Below, in pieces: positions 38,332 to 49,979 of a DNA stretch of 64,000 nucleotides. Numbering within the stretch: the stretch's first letter is position 1; every line of letters begins with the position of its first letter. The notes under the pieces were generated by a model. That model was given only the letters and a program-made list of their open reading frames with translations, searched no databases and was not told where the DNA came from. Source of the DNA: Wolfiporia cocos (lineage: Eukaryota > Basidiomycota > Agaricomycetes > Polyporales > Phaeolaceae); the NCBI GenBank assembly GCA_029448655.1, contig JACCLO010000004.1, forward strand, positions 3,658,001-3,722,000, written 5' to 3'. Made by a program: the position numbers and the translations under genes.

Positions 38332-38681
38332 AGCTGGTGTGATCTTGCGTCGGCCCGCCAGGTGAGAAGATCCGGGGAGGTAAGGCAGCTTACTTTTGCA
38401 AACCGGGATATTGGGAACGATCTGTATGTATATGTATTACAATCAATGCGTTGTGCGCTGTGTCTGCTCTGTGTCAATGTGACCGAAGATGAATACGTAA
38501 GAAACAGAAACCTAGATAAAGGAGCATACCGCAGGATCAGGAGAATCGGAACGAGGGTGGGTTACAACGTAATAAACACCAACCAAGAGAGAACGGTGAG
38601 AAAGCGACTGTCCGATGCAGTCATAAACATGGTATCCCAATCCTGTGCGCATAGATACGCCCGGCACGAGCGTGGCGCTGA
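38332..38681. other. Convergent 3' intergenic region
   Basis: Some 350 bp between the 3' ends of citrate synthase (plus) and the proline/glycine-rich gene (minus). It holds 3' UTRs only as far as I can see. Confidence 0.5.
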
Positions 38682-40232
38682 CTAGAACCGCCGTGGGGGC
38701 TGACCCTGCGCCTGAGGCGGCGGGCCTCCACGCCCAGGGCCCGGTGGAGGATACGCGCCGTGCGCAGGATATCCCTGTCCCGGCGGCGGGTATGCGCCAG
38801 GTGCGCCAGGAGGATACGCACCAGGAGCGCCAGGAGGATAAGCACCAGGAGCGCCAGGAGGCCCTGGCCGCGGTTGACCTGGACCAGGAGGGGGGTATCC
38901 TTGTCCTGGGCCCGGACCATAACCTTGCGGAGGTGGGGGACCACCATAGCCGGGGCCACGCGGCGGGCCTTGCGGCGGGTAACCCTGAGGTCCGGGACCC
39001 GGAGGCGGCCCCCGGCCTGCCCCAGGCATGAGTGCGGGGTGCGGGCCGCCATGAGGAGGAGGGCCGCCGTGAGGGGGAAGGCCGCCATGAGGAGGTGCAC
39101 CATGAGGAGGTGTGCCATGAGGATGAGGAGAGGGGCCCCCGTGTGGCATGGGCGCGCCAGGAGCAGGACCGCGCATGGGAGGCGGCTGGTGATGGATGTT
39201 GGGAGGCAGTGTGGCAGAGCGGACTGGCTGTCCAGGACCTGGGCCAGGGGAAGACGCAGGACCCGGATCGCGAAGGGCAACAGGGGCGGGACGGCCACCT
39301 GAGCCTGCAGGAGGGTGTCCGTTGGGTATAGGACTCTGTCCTGGTGGGGGCGGGTTCTTCTCGGCAGCTTTGATGATCTCATCACTGTAGCGGCGGACTT
39401 CATAAGCACTGTCAGACGGGTGGAATGTCATGAACGTACTCGAGAAGATTGAGCGCCGCACAAAGGACCACCCATTCGACACAGTCCTCGTTGCCTTCTC
39501 CTAACGTTTGCCATACCGCCTTCTCCTCGGGGGATTTGCCTGTTATGCTAATCCGCGTACCGCCGCCGTTTGGCCCCGGAGGGTTCTTCATAATCTTCCC
39601 GAACTCAATCCGCTTTGGGGGTATATTGTGTCCTGCGTAGGCAAAGTAGAACATACTCCAGAAGGCCGCATTCGGGTTGGGCTTGGATATCTGGAACAAC
39701 GGAAGATCGGCAGAGTCGGGAGATGGCAAGGCCAGCTTGTAGATGGGGGAGAGCACACCAGTGTTGGTGATCGACCACTTCAGGTTACGGGAGGCCTCAC
39801 AGCGAACGATCCGGGACGATGATGCGCTCGCATGGCCGGGGTCTGATGCTGTCCCTTTGCCGGAGCCGTTCGGGCGGGGAGGAAATAACTTGGCTACGCA
39901 CAGGTCTCCTTGTGGGGAAGGGGTGAGGAGGTAGTTCTCCGTGTTCTAGGGTGGCAAATCAGCGATCGTATCGGCGTCTGCTGTGCGTGTGGCTCACGAA
40001 ATTGGTATGAAGGTAAGAGTATAGAATATTTGTTGGTTGTCCTGGCATCCTAGGGTGAGCCGGGACCCAGTACGATGGTGTGAGCACTCACCATGGGGTG
40101 TCACAATGAGGGTGGGCAGATGGTTAGGCACCGGCGGGTGGTTCGGCGAGGTGTAGACGGTGTAGATCGCTGCGAGCGGTGTGTCTGAGCGCGGAACGTG
40201 ACATCGCTGAAGCGAAATACAGTACCCGCCAT
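38682..40232 (-). CDS. Conserved-looking protein with Pro/Gly-rich tail, function unknown
   Basis: Exons 40232-40226 (7 nt), 40184-40092, 40041-39998, 39945-39440, 39384-38682; 450 aa. Residues ~1-210 look globular (IYTVYTSPNHPPVPNHLPTL, ENYLLTPSPQGDLCVAKLF, FYFAYAGHNIPP, NEDCVEWVVLCAALNLL) but match no family I recognise. The remaining ~240 residues are a disordered Pro/Gly/His/Tyr tail with HGGPPP and GAPGAYPP repeats, ending QGQPPRRF. Such tails drive phase separation or bind profilin/SH3/WW modules; that is speculation. The tiny first exon (ATGGCGG) and a 41-nt first intron are inferred from phase and are the weakest part. It is head-to-head with the B56 gene (322 bp). The last intron model (39439-39385) was preferred because the alternative acceptor would leave a 31-nt intron. 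Confidence 0.7.
38799..38868. repeat. 24-bp tandem repeat encoding PPGAPGAY
   Basis: About three copies of a 24-bp unit (CCAGGAGCGCCAGGAGGATA-type word on the plus strand) encode consecutive GAYPPGAP units in the tail of the minus-strand protein. The boundaries are approximate. In-frame tandem units like this are prone to copy-number change. Confidence 0.7.
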
Positions 40233-40554
40233 GTTCGAGAGACCGAGGGCGTCGAAGGAGGGACAGTGCGATGGACGTCTGCAGGCCTCGTTGCAAAGAG
40301 AGAGCCGCTGCTGCGCTATAAACCGTGCGCCGAGCGGAAACAGGTGGATACCACTACGCCGACAGCGCGCGTTACTGTCACGTATATGGACCGTGACCCA
40401 TCACACCGTTCGCCCCGCCGGCTCATCGATTCTGGCAGCGACCCGCGACCTATTCGACAGCGTCGACGTGCCAACATCCAATTCGCCGCTATCGTCTGCG
40501 CACCGACATTGACCACGCCGACAACAGGACCGCTCCTTACCTCAGCCTCTCATC
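40233..40554. promoter_or_regulatory. Divergent promoter between the Pro/Gly-rich gene and B56
   Basis: A 322-bp segment between outward-facing starts; it must serve both genes. No assigned motif. Confidence 0.5.
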
Positions 40555-43116
40555 ATGAAAGGCCTTAAGAAGACACTGGTCAATATCTAGTCCGCTTACG
40601 CTCCAGCGCGCGTTCTGACGCAGTGTGTTGTTCTCCAGCTTAGAAGTAGATCGCAGGATTCAACATCTTCAAAGAACAAGGACTCTAAAGCCTCGGCGAA
40701 CGCGGTCGCCGCCGCCTCACCGCCCCCTCCTCCTCCTAACAGTGCCAAGCCGTTACCCTTGCCCACGTCGGCGGTTGCGAGCCTCAATCATCTCGCAAAC
40801 AACAACAGTAACCACTCGCTCCCTTCTGCCAATGGCACCCCCACTCGTTCATCTTTCACCACACTTGCTTCGCCTCCAAACGTCGATCGCAGGCATGCTA
40901 CGCCAGATAGGGCATCACCAGCCCCGCCCATTGTCGTGGTCAGCCCCGATGCTTCTGCTGACCAGCCCGAGAGACGATCTCATTCGATGGACTCCGCGGG
41001 TGGGCCGCTTACCCCACCGAGGACTAATCTCAGCCGTCTGCGCCCTACCGGACCGAAGGACACAATCCCTATGGTGGGCAAGCCACCTCGGAAGCAGAGG
41101 AGCAGCCGTTTCGTGATTACAGAGAAGGTCGAGATTGAAAAGCTGCCTCCCTTTATGGGTGAGTAGCTCGCTCTTATGATGCGCTGTCCTTAACAGGTAG
41201 CATGCAGAAATCCCACCCGCCGAGCGTTCGCGGCTCTTCATCAAAAAGCTGCATCAGTGTGCAGTGCTATTCGACTTCAATGACGCCAACTCCGAGCTCA
41301 AAGGCAAGCAGATCAAGACACAAACTTTGCATGAGATGCTGGAATACATCACTACGCAGCGCGGCGTAATCACTGAATCTATATACCCCGAGGTTGTCAA
41401 GATGGTACGTGTTGCAACCACGGCGTCTGTCGGTTTAACAGCACAGCTCACGTCATTAGTTCGCGACAAACCTCTTCCGCTCTATACCCCCTCCTGTGAA
41501 CCCCACAGGAGATGCTTTTGATCCGGAGGAAGACGAGCCCGTCCTTGAGCTCGCATGGCCGCATTTGAAGATTGTCTACGAGTTCTTCCTGCGATTTGTT
41601 GAAAGTCCTGATTTCAACACCAACCTCGCGAAGAAGTACATCGACCAATCATTTGTCCTGAATCTCCTCGAGCTATTCGACTCGGAAGATCCTCGGGAGC
41701 GCGACTTCTTGAAAACAACGCTGCACCGTATTTATGGCAAGTTCCTCAACCTGCGAGCACCGATCCGCCGAAGCATCAATAACGTGTTCTTCCACTTCAT
41801 TTACGAGACCGAACGACACAATGGAATTGCCGAGCTCCTGGAAATCTTGGGTTCGATTATCAATGGTTTCGCTTTACCGTTGAAGGAGGAGCACAGAACC
41901 TTCCTATTGCGGGTGCTGGTTCCGTTGCATAAGGTGAAGAGTCTTTCGATGTACCACCCACAACTAGCATACTGTGTGGTACAATTCCTCGAGAAGGACT
42001 CCTCGCTGGCGGAGGAAGTAGTACTTGGTCTCCTCAAGTACTGGCCGAAGGTGAACTCGATCAAAGAGGTCATGTTCCTTAGCGAGATGGAGGAGGTCTT
42101 GGACGTGATCGATCCTGCCGAATTCCAGAAGATTCAGGTCCCGCTATTCCAACAACTCGCGCGGTGTATCAATAGCCAGCACTTCCAAGTCGCGGAGCGG
42201 GCACTGATGTACTGGAACAATGAGTACATCGTGAACTTAATGAGCGATAATCTGTCTGTAATCTTGCCGATCGTCTTCCCGGCCTTGTACACAAACTGTC
42301 GGACACACTGGAACAGGTTAGTAGAGTTTGTCTGTCGTGCGATGACATCTCAGTTGCCGTTCTCTGCAGAACGATCCACGCTTTGGTATACAACGCGTTG
42401 CGACTGTTCATGGAGATCAACCCTGATCTCTTTGACGAAGCCATGCAGCAATACAAGCAACGGAGACTCGAGTGCGTCTTGTTCCGTTCATTTTGTTGTG
42501 ATAGACTGTGTCATGGCTTGTCCCGATATTTAACCACTAGTGAGCGCCAACACGCAGTCGAGCGATATGAGGAGTGGCAGAAGCTTCGAGAGAAGGCGCT
42601 CAAGAACTGTGGCGGCAAGCCCCCTGCAGGGTATGTGGACAACCCTCCACCGCCGCCGCCACCACCGGTCGACGATTCCGATATTATGGATTTGACAATC
42701 GACCTGAATGCGGCGTACATTGACGCCGAGGTCCCGCTGAACGAGCTGGACGAGTCTGGGATTGAACGTGTGCCCATGGCAGACCCTGGACTAGATGTAA
42801 GTGCGGTTAGTGGAAGTAGTCTCTTTCTATTGTAATGGTCACTGATGAAACATACGGAATTGTTCAGCGTCCATTCCCTGAGGTGGGCAGCGACCATCCG
42901 CCTGCAAGCCCGGGATTGCACTCAAGGCGGAAAAGTGCGCTCCCAGGTGAGGACTATGGGATTGATGCATATATTTTGTAGGTCCTAACAGTACATCCTG
43001 CCATTGCAGTCGATCCAAGTGTGCTGCGTGACCTCCAGGCGCACAAAAGTCTGGACGACACCGTGCCACACCCAGTGGCACCGGTTGGCCCTGGTCCCTA
43101 TGTTGCCGGGCTATAA
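40555..43116 (+). CDS. RTS1: PP2A regulatory subunit B56 (Rts1/Par1-like)
   Basis: Exons 40555-40578, 40639-41158, 41208-41404, 41460-42316, 42370-42471, 42541-42796, 42868-42946, 43010-43116; 713 aa. A Ser/Pro-rich N-terminus (~180 residues) precedes the HEAT-like B56 domain: [106 protein letters not shown] and [13 protein letters not shown] proline run and acidic tail follow. B56 subunits target PP2A to LxxIxE-bearing substrates at kinetochores, septum and stress pathways. The first exon encodes only eight residues; its donor (CTG|GTCAAT) is the least certain splice site. It is in tandem with the GT15 gene. Confidence 0.95.
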
Positions 43117-43863
43117 AGCAGCAGCGCATAATATACTACACGAGTCGAACCGTTATGCGCACTCGCATCCGATGTTCCTCCAATCCATGAACGCAACATA
43201 CATCTCACCGCTGTTGTTACTCGGTTTTACCGCCCTATATATCCACTCTCATTTCCTGTGCCGGATCGCATCCCCCTCTGCAGTGTATGGTTCAACTCTT
43301 TCTACGTACTTTACATCCACCTGGCTACATGTACATGCTCGAGCAAACGGAGTCGTATTCGACAGCAAATTGATATGAGAACCCTTGAAATACACGTCAT
43401 AGATGAGATTGTAGATCAAGAGACCGTCGAAATTGTTGGGTCCGGCGGAGCCTGACGCCACTTCAGAGTTAGGGAGGGAGGGAGCTCTGAAATGTACCAG
43501 CTAGCAGCTGTAGCAGTGTAACGCGTGGCCTTCTTATCAAGCTCTGTAGGATATCTGAAGTGAGGCCGCGAAAGCGATATACTGAAGGGACCCCAGCAGT
43601 TAATGGGACATATTGTCAGACGTATCTACGGCATACTTCAGTCCTGCCGGAACTTCAGCGTGTAACCTGAAGCGTAGTCCGGCGGACTCCATAATTCCGA
43701 GGTTCATTAGATCAATGCGTGTGCCGCAGCAGATGATCGGCGTGGCGTGGTCGTCAGCCACCCACATCTTTGTCTCCGCTGGTCAACCCCTTCTTGTCCT
43801 CTCTTCCAGTACACCGTCAACACCATTCGCATTGCCTCGTGAAGAGGTCATCTGGTCGTCAAA
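43117..43863. promoter_or_regulatory. Tandem intergenic spacer, B56 to GT15
   Basis: About 750 bp holding the B56 3' UTR and the GT15 promoter. A GGGAGGGAGGGAG purine run lies near 43472. I see no additional gene. Confidence 0.45.
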
Positions 43864-45770
43864 ATGATGACGCCTATGCGATATGTGGTATTGGTGCTGG
43901 CCATCATTGTGAGCCTTTCCTCTGTAGGCCTAATGACGCACTGACGGCGCTGGACAGATCAGTCTGCACTTCATTCTGAGCTTCTCGCATGAGGACTACA
44001 GCCGTGCTACCTCGATTTCTCGCATCGCAGAGCAGTTCAAGTCAGATCCGGCACCCGCACCTGCACCCGTGGCGAAGCCTCCGCCATACCCTTCATATGA
44101 GGGCAGTGTAGACGGAGTGTCACCTGCTCGCAAGGCCAATGCCACCTTCGTTTTGCTTGCGCGTAACAGTGACCTAACGGGCATTGTCAGCAGCATGAAG
44201 CAGATGGGTGGGTGCCGCCGCCGGTTTAAATTGAATCCTCTCTCCCTAACATGATGCGCATAGAGGACCGCTTCAACAAGCATTACAAGTACCCATACGT
44301 CTTCTTGAACGAGGAGCCATTCAGCGATGAGTTCAAGAGGTGAGCGCGATGTGCCCTCTCATCACCCGCGGTCTCATAACACCGCCTGTGACAGCCGCAT
44401 ACAAGTGCTCACGGACGCACCTGTGGAGTTCGGTTTGATCTCTCACGACCACTGGTACCAGCCTGAGTGGATCGACGAGCAGAAGGCATCGGCAGCCCGG
44501 GAGGAGATGATTCGGAATCAGGTTATCTATGGAGGTTAGCTTTGGTTTTCCTCATACCCATGACATATATCGAGGTTCAATTCCAGGAAGTGTCCCGTAT
44601 GTATCTAATAATGCTACTCAATCTGCAGCCATACTCACGTTCATACAGCTACCGGAATATGTGTCGATTCAATTCTGGCGTAAATTTTTCCAGTCGAGTA
44701 ACACGACACATCGCTGACCGTCATGAAGTTCTTCTACAGGCATGAATTGCTTGCCAAGTACAAGTACTACTGGAGAATTGAGTAGGCATTCTGACTTCTC
44801 TGTGTCGAGTAACGACTCAATGTATGCATGTCTTGCAGACCTGACGTCACTTTCTTCTGTGATCTTGACTACGACGTGCGTAGACCCGCATTTCTTCTAA
44901 AACTGACAATAAAGTGTTATTCCACAGCCTTTCTTGCTCATGCAAGATGAGAAGAAAGTCTATGGTAACACATGCGCACCGCCATACATCCGCACATCCT
45001 GACCACCAAACTATAGGCTTCACTGTATCTTTGTACGAATACCCCGCAACGATCCCTACCCTGTGGAGTGCAGTGAAAGGTGATTATTTCTATCGCCACA
45101 ATGCCAGTCTTATCAGTGTTAACCATCTGACAGAGTTCATCCACGACAACTCCGACCTCATCCCCTCTGGCAATGCCATGGCCTTCATCTCTGATGACAA
45201 CGGCGAGACCTACAACAACTGCCACTGTAAGGCACAATCATGCCCCATATCTGCCTGTGCCTTGTTAACCGGAATGGTGTCTAGTCTGGAGCAACTTCGA
45301 GATTGGCGACCTCGACTTCTGGCGAGGCGAGGCCTACTCCAAATTCTTCGAGTTCCTCGACTCGAAGGGTGGCTTCTACTATGAGGTTTGCCGCGATCAT
45401 CGACTCTCATGGTGTTTTCGCTGACATCGATGGACCACAGCGTTGGGGAGACGCGCCGGTTCACAGCATCGGCGCCGCCCTCCTAGCCAAGAAGGAGCAG
45501 ATTCATTTCTTCAACGAGATAGGTTAGTCTCACCTGCATTTGCAGCTGTTCTGCTTCTGACGCACACATCTTTGAATTAGGCTACCGCCACAACCCGTTC
45601 CAGCATTGTCCACAGGGCGATCTACATGCGAAGGGCAAGTGCTGGTGCAATCCCAAAGACAACTTCGGTAAGTATCCTCACGCTTCATCTACCTCCTCCC
45701 GGCGCTTACGTAGACATGTCCAGACTACGAGTGGTACAGCTGTTTGAAGAGGTACGACTCGCTGTTCTGA
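43864..45770 (+). CDS. GT15 alpha-1,2-mannosyltransferase (Kre2/Mnt1-like)
   Basis: Fifteen exons: 43864-43908, 43958-44207, 44264-44339, 44395-44534, 44587-44596, 44649-44679, 44729-44781, 44839-44875, 44928-44964, 45017-45079, 45134-45226, 45285-45385, 45441-45522, 45581-45667, 45724-45770; 383 aa. A type II anchor (~6-25, [16 protein letters not shown]) is split by intron 1. A short stem precedes the GT15 catalytic domain: [98 protein letters not shown] and HNPFQHCP. Kre2-family enzymes add alpha-1,2-mannose to O- and N-glycans in the Golgi. Exon 5 is only 10 nt (GAAGTGTCCC), needed for the conserved GGSVPYRNMC. Its 3' end is 200 bp from the convergent PIK1 end. Confidence 0.95.
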
Positions 45771-45969
45771 GTCGGAGGGCGCAATATGTCTGTAACTTGA
45801 TATACTGTATCTACCGTTCTTGCTTGCTGGATGGATATAATCTTGCTCATAACTTATTAACCGCATGTCAATGTTCTCCCAGATCCTTTCTCTCAGGCTG
45901 CTTTAGAGCTTCCATTGTGAACATAGCTGAGCACGCAAGGACATTGCCTCGCTTCTCAGATCAGACAGA

Positions 45970-48900
45970 TCAGAATATGGATTGGGAGTAGTACTGATAC
46001 TACGGATGTTGTTAGATGGTTGAGATGCTAGAGCTAGAGATGCACGGCTTACTGAGTCGTACAACCGCGTCCAATTCGAGCCCAGTGAGGACTCAACAAG
46101 CCTATTAACATGCTCCTCGACGGATGCATGGGTAAGTCCCTGCTGAAAGCGTTCTCGCAGCTGAGCTGCGGTCTGTTCACCGAGCGCAGCAAAACAAGGT
46201 AATGATGAATCTGCAAAAGTTCTGTCATGACTTAGTAGCTCCTATGGACCAGATAGACGCACCGTTCTGCATCAATTCAACCAGCGCTATGGGGGGCGTA
46301 AGTGCGCATTCACAATACTCCTGGAATGCACTCACTGATAATCCGATCGCAGTGCTTCCGCGCTGCCTCAAATCCTTCCCTGAAAAGCCTCTTGAACTCT
46401 GCAAAGGCTTTGCTGTCAATGCCACCCAGCACCTCAATATACTCCAGAGGCAGTTTGAATGGCGCGGCCTCAAATCCGATGTTGCCTGGTGAATTTGATA
46501 ACATAAATCCAAAGTCAATGTGTATCAAGTGGCCATCGCGGTCGAGAAGGATATTGCCATTATGGCGATCCTTAATTTGCAGGAAATATGTCACAAGGGA
46601 GTAGCCTGTCGACTGTGGGTCAGTTCGATGCGTCGTATATTCTTGTAGAAACACATTGTAATGACCTGCCAGTGATTTCGCGAAGTTACGCTGCGCACGA
46701 GCAAATTTGGCCGAGGATGGGTCGCCATACGTCTAATCGCGGAGTGAGTTTGATTGGCGACAAATGCTGGGACATCACTTTCCTGTCTGAAGTGGTCGAA
46801 TAGGCTTACATGCCCTAACCGACCTTCCGCCAGTCGTCTTCCGTACTCCGCCTTCTTGATCGAGTGGATCGACACGGCGTCGGTAATCGTCTCTACCAAT
46901 CCAGAAGAGTTGCCTGTGATGAGTATACGGAAACTTGCTGGTTTCAGCGCGAGTACCAATATGGCAGGACATCTACTTACTATCGTACCCAGCACGGGCA
47001 ATTCTCCTCTTTCCAGATCTTCTCGAACTCCTGGATGAGCTGTACTGCTAGTTGCTCTTGGCGAAGATCACCGCCGGTCTTGACGATGACAGAGACACAG
47101 TCCCAGTTTGCTGCAAAGGAACAATGTCAAATTATAACAGAAGTTGTTTTTCTTGTCCTACCTAAGTGGCCGTACGGCGATGACTGTCGTATTCGACTCT
47201 GCGTCGGTCTATGAGCGGACGCAGCGGCTACGCAGTCTAGCCTCACTTCACCTTCTTCGCTGCCCACGACTCGCTGAAGACAGCAGCCGAGGGATCTGCC
47301 TTGCTCAGCTCTCGCCGAATGATGCGCTCATCCTCCGTCTTCATACTTCCATCCGACTGCCCAAGCTTGAGCACGCCCTCACCCACGCCATTCTCACGCA
47401 TACGTGCCATACGCTCCTCTTCTAGTGCCAGCATCTCGGCCATGATCCGCTCCCGAATGGCCGCTGCTTCCGCAGGTTGCAGCTTCATCGGCACCGGGGT
47501 CGGCGCGGGGGGTGGCGCAGGGGTGAGCGGCACTGCATGCGTCTCATCCGTGCCGGGTATGACGGTCAAAATTGCGGTATTCGCGAGCCAGCGGAACGGG
47601 TTCGCAAGCGTCGATGCCTCGAGTGATGGCGTCGCGGGAACCGGAAGCGTCGACTCGCGCGAGAGGTTCGCATTCAGCTGTGCGAGCATCACGGCGGCGG
47701 TGCGCATGCGCTCGGAGTACTCGTCAAGCGAAAGCGCGCCGTTTACGTCGGGTGAGTGCATCTGTGCTGTGGCGGGTGGGACGGGTGTCCCTAGGGACGT
47801 GCGGCCGGTGGAGGAGATGCTGTGCGAGGGTGTGTGCCCGCCAAAGGCTTCGTTGTCGAGGGCGGGAGTTTGCGGTACAGAGGAGGAACGGGACCATGTT
47901 GCCATGTCAAGTTCCCTGTTCTTGGGCGGTGGTGGGAGGACGATGGAATCTGAGAGATCAACCTCGCGAGCAAGTAAAGAGTTGTCCTTTCCATATAGCT
48001 GCTCAACTAGGTCAATCTCCTCTTCCTCGTCAGCCGGAGTTGTGGGAGATAGAGGAGCAGGGGGGAATGTGGTGACAACTATTGTGGGACTTTCGGTAAC
48101 CTCGTCATTGTCGTTACCTATGCTTGCTTCCGCAGAAGCCATTCGTTCTGCCGGAGCAGTAGTCCGCCGCGATGGTAGATTGCTTCCAGTAAACGACACG
48201 AAATCCTTAGACGAGCCAGCACGTTCGACCTCCTTGAGTACGATCTTCTTCAAGATCTCCTTATTGCCACGCTTCCCAGGGTCGAAATCCAGGTCACCAT
48301 GCAGAATCTCGATGAGCAGGAGGTACGGCGCACGCTCTGCCGAGTTAAGCACGACGCTCTCGCCGGGGGGTATACGAACGATTCGGTGGTGTGCCTGCGG
48401 GATGTTCAAAGGCGGCATGAGAGTGTCTGACGAGGTGCACCACATCGGCATGCAGACCTGGCGCTTTGTACGTCAGGATTCTCGGGTGCAAGGAAAACAG
48501 GTTTACCTCCGCGGGGAGCATGTGGTTCAGGCCTGTCAGTTCCGCCCTCAGCGCGCTCACGCGCGCGGGCCTAGGGACAACCAGGAGCCGGTTACAGATA
48601 TGCTCGAGCGCGAGCAGGAACTTAATCTGTAGCAGGTCATGTACGCCAGCTATATGAAAGGTAGGGAGACGGGGGACGGACCTCGGATCGGCAGAAGTGG
48701 CTTCGGATGAGATGGATTTGAGAGGGAAAGTCGTACTTTTGGATCAGGTCTGCAGCATGAATGCTAGCTGTCTTGCTGCGATGTCTTGCTACGGAGAATG
48801 CGGGGGTCGACTGAAAGGGCGTCGCGACTGTCATAGTTGTCGATGCATCCTGTTGCCCGAAGGGGTCCTCTGACAGTCTATACCTACGGACTCCCCTGAG

Positions 48901-49819
48901 GTGCATGGGCAATGCTGGGCTCGTCTGCGCAGCGATGGTCTGTCGCCGCGACGCCTTCGACAGATGTCTGGAAGCGGGGTTCGGGGCAGCTACGTCGATT
49001 CCTGCTGCGGTATCGGTTGCACTATCATTGTCAGAATCATCGAGGTCGTCTTTCTCGTCCGGCTGCTCCTCAGACTGGTCGACATGCACTCCGCGCGCAA
49101 TGTCATCGTCTGCGCGTTCAAGGCTCTTGATTTCCTGGCCCTCGCCATCGATACGCCCCTGCTCCACCGCCACCTCTCCCATTATTTCGCTCAGTTGCGG
49201 CATGCCAGGCACGCCAGCCCAGACCATGCCAATGCCCACTAGTACAGGCTGCACATGCGGCCGGATCTTCCGCCGTATGGGTCCGAGTCGCGTCGGCAGC
49301 TGGATGGACGAGTACGGAGCAGTGGACTGAGGCGGTATGTCGCCAAAGATAAGCTCGTGGCATTCATGCAGGACTCGCTGGCAGATCAGGAAGGACTGGG
49401 GATTGTTGTGTGGTGGGGCGAGGTCCTTGAGGTAGGCCTGCATGTACCAGAGTGTCTGTGACTGCATGAGCGCGACATACTATGACTACCAGTAAGATAT
49501 CATACCTGCATGGCTATATGCGTGGATTTGTGTGCAATCTCGACGACAAAGCACTCGAGTGCACGCGACTTGGACGGTCTGGTCACCAGAAGGTGGCTAA
49601 ATGTGCTCGGACATTGATCTCCGTGCGACTAGGGAGTGCAACTCACCAAATGAACCCCCATACTTCGCGCAGCTCTTGCGTGTCGAGCTCGCGAAGCCTC
49701 CGGGTGAGGTAGTACGTGATGCCGATGCTGTCTGTATATATGCGGAGGTACTGCAGTGCGACATGAACGGTGAAGAACGAGGGAGAGAGAAAGAGTCGAA
49801 GCAACAGCGCATGGGACAT
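45970..49819 (-). CDS. PIK1: Phosphatidylinositol 4-kinase, Pik1 type
   Basis: Exons 49819-49647, 49596-49506, 49461-48682, 48626-48507, 48457-47252, 47198-47162, 47110-46981, 46933-46783, 46732-46666, 46605-46336, 46286-46263, 46210-46053, 45999-45970; 1078 aa. The N-terminal LKU/accessory region (LLVTRPSKSRALECF, LWYMQAYLKDL) is followed by linkers and the C-terminal kinase: SPYGHLANWDCVSVIVKTG, DLRQEQ, FRILITGNSSGLVETI, KDRHNGN (931-936), HIDFGFMLSNSPG (DFG 949-951), and a TRLYDSYQYYSQSIF-type end. Pik1 makes PI4P at the Golgi for secretory vesicle formation and also in the nucleus. The intron after FDHFRQ lacks a GT in the expected place (CAG|GAAAGT, 46782); see findings. An alternative GT four codons later would insert three residues. 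It is divergent from OST3 with only 160 bp between starts. Confidence 0.94.
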
Positions 49820-49979
49820 AGTTGCAGCCGTCTACGTCGTGTGCAATGACGGCGGCATGGACACTGTCGCGTTATTCGCGTGGCTCGACGTCGGGAGCAG
49901 CGTGAAGCGCGTGGGTCGCGCTCTACCAACGTGATCGGACACGTCGCGCGTCTTCAGCCACAGCTACTTACCCGCAGCC
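49820..49979. promoter_or_regulatory. Compact bidirectional promoter between PIK1 and OST3
   Basis: Only 160 bp separate the two outward-facing start codons, so both promoters and 5' UTRs must overlap here. No TATA or CCAAT word is evident. Confidence 0.6.

Noticed and set aside
44573..44583. GGTTCAATTCC, a perfect match to a tRNA B-box.
   Set aside because: It lies in an intron of the GT15 gene; the flanking bases cannot form a T-stem and there is no A-box or acceptor stem upstream.
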